A DNA stretch of 64,000 nucleotides from Dysgonamonadaceae bacterium. Lineage in GTDB: Bacteria; Bacteroidota; Bacteroidia; Bacteroidales; Dysgonomonadaceae. Both the position numbers and the translations under genes were made by a program. The notes beneath the pieces were generated by a model, which made no database searches, was not told where the DNA came from, and was given only the letters and a program-made list of their open reading frames with translations. Shown piece by piece: positions 61,632 to 64,000 of this stretch. The DNA is taken from contig JAIRUA010000008.1 of NCBI GenBank assembly GCA_031254645.1, positions 1 to 64,000 on the forward strand, read 5' to 3'. Numbering within the stretch: position 1 is the first letter of the stretch; each line of letters opens with the position of its first letter.

Positions 61632-61665
61632 AAAAAACGTGTCTAAAAAATCAGACACGTTTTTT
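61632..61665. terminator. Terminator of the M23 peptidase gene
   Basis: Perfect 13-bp stem AAAAAACGTGTCT / AGACACGTTTTTT with an 8-base loop, six bases beyond the stop codon of the minus-strand gene. Confidence 0.92.
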
Positions 61666-61670
61666 CACTT

Positions 61671-62684
61671 TTACGAAACCCTCAGACTCCTACCAACACG
61701 TAAAGTAGTAGTTGGCGTAATATTATTCAAGGCACAAAGTCTTTGCACAGTGGTGCCATAACGTCTCGCAATTGCTCCGAGCGTGTCGCCCGAGCGGATA
61801 CGGTGATGCTGCACGTCGCCTGACACGAAAGCATTTGCACTGTTTGTAGAAGCCGTTTGAACGTTGCGATTCTCAACAGCCGGACGTCTTACCGAGCTAC
61901 TACTTGTTGTTAGTTGGAAACTTGAGTTTGTCACCAAATACTCATCGCGATGCGCTACTTGGTTTTCAAAGTCGATGATAAAGTTCGGATTAATCGGTCT
62001 TCCCAAGAAGCGTGTTTCGAAATGAAGATGCGACCCGGTTGAGCGTCCGGTACTACCTCCCAAACCAATAGGTTGTCCTGACATTACAAATTCGTTTTCT
62101 TCAACGAGAAATTTCGATAAGTGTCCGTAAACTGTCTCGAGTCCGTTTGTATGGCGAATAACGATATAAAAACCATATCCACCTCTTTGAAATTGTGCTA
62201 CACGAATTTTTCCGTCGAATGCAGCATATATTGTATCACCTGTTTGTACTTTTAAATCAACTCCGTAGTGATAACGACGACCACGACGACCAAAATTTGA
62301 AGTCATATGCCCTTCTGTCGGCATCGTAAAATGGCTTAAATCAACCTTAAAAGATTCAGGTATATTTAACGACCTACCATAAACGTCCACGAAGCGATTA
62401 CTCCATATTCCTCCATAAATATCGTTTGAGGGAATAACACTTGTATCTATCGTTCTTTCAGCTTCTGCTTCTTCGAGTACGGACAAATCTAATCTTAATC
62501 TTATTCCGTCGGCAAATAAACCTGTTTGCTCACCCAAAGTAAAACTATGCTGTTGCCTATAAGACACCTCCGGTCTTGAATCGGGGGTAATGTCGGGAGT
62601 TACGGAGAAAGCATTCATTGAAAAGAATGCCAAAGTTGCAGGTAATAAAACTCTTACTTTTGCGAGTAAATTTTTACTTTCCAT
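61671..62684 (-). CDS. M23 peptidase with LysM domain
   Basis: 337 residues. Signal peptide (about 8-27). Peptidase M23 (LytM) domain (about 115-230) with zinc ligands in HYGVDLKVQTGD and HLHFETRF, and the typical TSNFGRRGRRYHYG and VYGHLSKFLVEENEFV. A C-terminal LysM (about 293-337: HRIRSGDTLGAIARRYGTTVQRLCALN) binds peptidoglycan. All ligands are present, so it is probably an active endopeptidase cutting wall cross-links, unlike degenerate EnvC/NlpD regulators. Confidence 0.92.
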   Translation of the reverse strand: MESKNLLAKVRVLLPATLAFFSMNAFSVTPDITPDSRPEVSYRQQHSFTLGEQTGLFADGIRLRLDLSVLEEAEAERTIDTSVIPSNDIYGGIWSNRFVDVYGRSLNIPESFKVDLSHFTMPTEGHMTSNFGRRGRRYHYGVDLKVQTGDTIYAAFDGKIRVAQFQRGGYGFYIVIRHTNGLETVYGHLSKFLVEENEFVMSGQPIGLGGSTGRSTGSHLHFETRFLGRPINPNFIIDFENQVAHRDEYLVTNSSFQLTTSSSSVRRPAVENRNVQTASTNSANAFVSGDVQHHRIRSGDTLGAIARRYGTTVQRLCALNNITPTTTLRVGRSLRVS

Positions 62685-62774
62685 TAAATTGTTTTTTGTC
62701 GAGGCATATTTACATCTTGTAAAAAAACAAGTGCATTGCTTTTAGAAAACTGTCCTCTATATTATTAATAGTTT

Positions 62775-62801
62775 GTGATAATCATTCAAAATGGTTATCA
62801 C
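62775..62801. repeat. Hairpin in the AT-rich gap
   Basis: GTGATAATCATT (62775-62786) and AATGGTTATCAC (62790-62801) pair with one wobble across a 3-base loop. No T run follows, so it may be an operator-like palindrome rather than a terminator. Confidence 0.55.
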
Positions 62802-63248
62802 TCACGATGAAATATTTCAAATAAAAATGATTGGGGAACAATCAAGAAGTCTCGTTATATAGACTAATATTATTACAATGGTTTACTCTAAAACCAAAAA
62901 AGCTATGACTTCAATTATTGATTTTTTTCCTTAATCGTTTTCAAAGTAACTACTTTATTATTTCACAACCAAATTTTGTTCAAACTTATTTTCACAACAA
63001 CATAGTATAATAAGAGCCAAAAAAATATTCAACACATTAATAAACAAATCAATAACAATAATAATTTATCAAAAATAAATTATTCTTATTTATGAATAAA
63101 ACAATATTATTAACTAATATTTTTCTCAATAACAACTGTGTTTATGTTTCTCATATTTGCTTCTCAACTTCTCGTTGTGTTTACGTTTTTTAATATCCAA
63201 AAAATGAAAATGGCAGACAAATACATCATTAATATAAAGAGATTTCCT

Positions 63249-63256
63249 TACCTTTG
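63249..63256 (+). promoter_or_regulatory. Candidate promoter of the DUF2723 gene, -7 element
   Basis: TACCTTTG, 64 bases before the ATG at 63321. Confidence 0.55.
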
Positions 63257-63320
63257 CTTGATTTTACACTAAAACAGCGTGTCTGAATCTAATTTTCGGG
63301 CCACAAATCAATAAAACAGA

Positions 63321-64000
63321 ATGAACAAGTACAAATTAATCAACAACATAACAGGCTGGATTGCGTTTCTCATTGCAGCAATCGTTTATTTACTCACAGT
63401 AGAGCCTACAGCAAGTTTTTGGGATTGCGGCGAGTTTATCACGATGGCTTATCAATTGCAAGTAGGACACCCGCCCGGTGCACCATTTTATGCGTTAGTG
63501 GCAAATTTATTTTCCCAATTCGCAAGCGATCCGTCGCAAGTTGCCATTTGGGTCAATTATTCTTCGGCGTTGGCAAGTGCTTTCACTATTTTATTCTTGT
63601 TTTGGTCGATAACGCATCTCACACGCAGGTTGCTTATCAAAAAAAGTGCAGACGAATTACCTATTGGACAGATGATTATCGTAATGGGCAGCGGATTAGT
63701 CGGCGCATTGGTTTATACGTTTTCGGATACGTTTTGGTTTTCGGCAGTAGAAGCAGAAGTGTATGCCCTTTCGTCAATGATGACTGCATTGGTTTTTTGG
63801 CTCATTTTGAAATGGGAAGATAATGTACATAAACCGCACGCCGATAAATGGATTGTACTCATCGCCTATGTAATGGGATTGTCTATCGGCGTTCACTTGT
63901 TGAATTTGTTATGCATTCCGGCGATTGTATTGGTTTATTATTTCAAGAAAAGAGAATTGGTAACGGAAGAAGCCGATGAAAAAGGACTCTCATTCTTCAA
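63321..64000 (+). CDS. DUF2723 (TMEM260-like) membrane protein, cut by window edge
   Basis: Reads from the ATG at 63321 off the right edge, 226 residues visible. A first membrane helix (about 8-27) is followed by TASFWDCGEFITMAYQLQVGHPPGAPFYAL, the hallmark of DUF2723, with conserved Asp/Glu in DCGE and the HPPG turn. Further helices lie near 80-98, 118-135, 150-163 and 178-208. The family is a GT-C type glycosyltransferase fold; the human member TMEM260 is a protein O-mannosyltransferase. In Bacteroidetes it is therefore a candidate for protein O-glycosylation at the periplasmic face, but this is inferred. Confidence 0.85.
   Translation, partial: MNKYKLINNITGWIAFLIAAIVYLLTVEPTASFWDCGEFITMAYQLQVGHPPGAPFYALVANLFSQFASDPSQVAIWVNYSSALASAFTILFLFWSITHLTRRLLIKKSADELPIGQMIIVMGSGLVGALVYTFSDTFWFSAVEAEVYALSSMMTALVFWLILKWEDNVHKPHADKWIVLIAYVMGLSIGVHLLNLLCIPAIVLVYYFKKRELVTEEADEKGLSFF

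Larger units (their letters stand above)
62685..63320. other. 636-bp AT-rich gap between divergent genes
   Basis: No coding frame is supported on either strand. It is markedly richer in A and T than the rest of the window, with long runs between 62940 and 63200. It contains one hairpin (62775-62801) and the -7 element of the DUF2723 gene at 63249. A small RNA or a curved regulatory region is possible but nothing specific is recognisable. Confidence 0.5.

Noticed and set aside
1-64000. Prophage, integrative element or genomic island
   Set aside because: No integrase, transposase, phage or conjugation gene, and gene content is housekeeping throughout.
1-64000. tRNA or rRNA genes
   Set aside because: No gap shows a cloverleaf or rRNA-like sequence by eye. 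A covariance-model scan would settle this.

Overview
The window is a stretch of ordinary chromosome from a member of the Bacteroidetes, most likely the order Bacteroidales. The evidence is: (i) a 286-residue primary sigma factor without region 1.1; (ii) repeated promoter elements of the type TAnnTTTG, several with TTG or TTTG 19-21 bases upstream, and no Shine-Dalgarno sequences; (iii) lineage-typical families (DUF3078, DUF2723, DUF1599, DUF4369, WbqC, a TonB-dependent receptor with a carboxypeptidase-regulatory-like domain, a ~500-residue LepB, an OmpA porin with a CPDCPD linker). I cannot name the genus. I see no integrase, transposase, phage gene, CRISPR array, rRNA or tRNA.

Layout. 1-5.6 kb: STAS-like protein (cut by the window edge), clpB, aqpZ, fabI, a small outer-membrane barrel. 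5.8-14 kb: 23S rRNA uracil methyltransferase carrying an in-frame palindromic insertion, deoD, a large double beta-helix pectate-lyase-like protein, a lytic transglycosylase and a DUF3078 outer-membrane protein. 14-22 kb: miaA-lysA, glycosyltransferase, htrA, rpoD, ompA. 22-31 kb, all minus strand: mutS-tdk, then barrel-HIT-GNAT-epimerase, then dapB-lepB-wbqC. 31-40 kb: class III sirtuin, two FKBP prolyl isomerases, pnp, gpmI, a thioredoxin-like lipoprotein without cysteines, greA-HIT. 40-44 kb: TonB-dependent receptor, then a hemerythrin/RIC protein translationally coupled to a LuxR regulator. 44-47.4 kb, minus strand: rsmA, mgtE-coaA. 47-55 kb: pepD, an S8 protease, a DUF5694 protein, comEC, nfeD. 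55.7-60 kb: folK-like gene facing a DUF1599-DoxX-tpiA-SPOR-folE operon. 60-64 kb: a PL6 polysaccharide lyase, an M23/LysM peptidase, an AT-rich gap and the start of a DUF2723 membrane protein.

The most interesting item is a 20-codon open frame in the leader of the magnesium transporter gene mgtE (46396-46458, minus strand). Its product starts MDEDPYPSNDS. That acidic, proline-spaced start resembles MgtL, the enterobacterial leader peptide whose translation senses Mg2+. Competing hairpins lie between this frame and the mgtE start codon. This would be a Bacteroidetes version of ribosome-based Mg2+ sensing; it is inferred from sequence alone.

The second theme is the density of palindromic repeats between genes. 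At least six unrelated families occur. The most striking, built from ATGTGCTAAT units, sits at seven sites, supplies the stop codon of four genes and touches the stop or start codon of five more. Two other inverted repeats (36 and 37 bp, perfect) encode the last codons of wbqC and rsmA. One palindrome is translated inside the rRNA methyltransferase.
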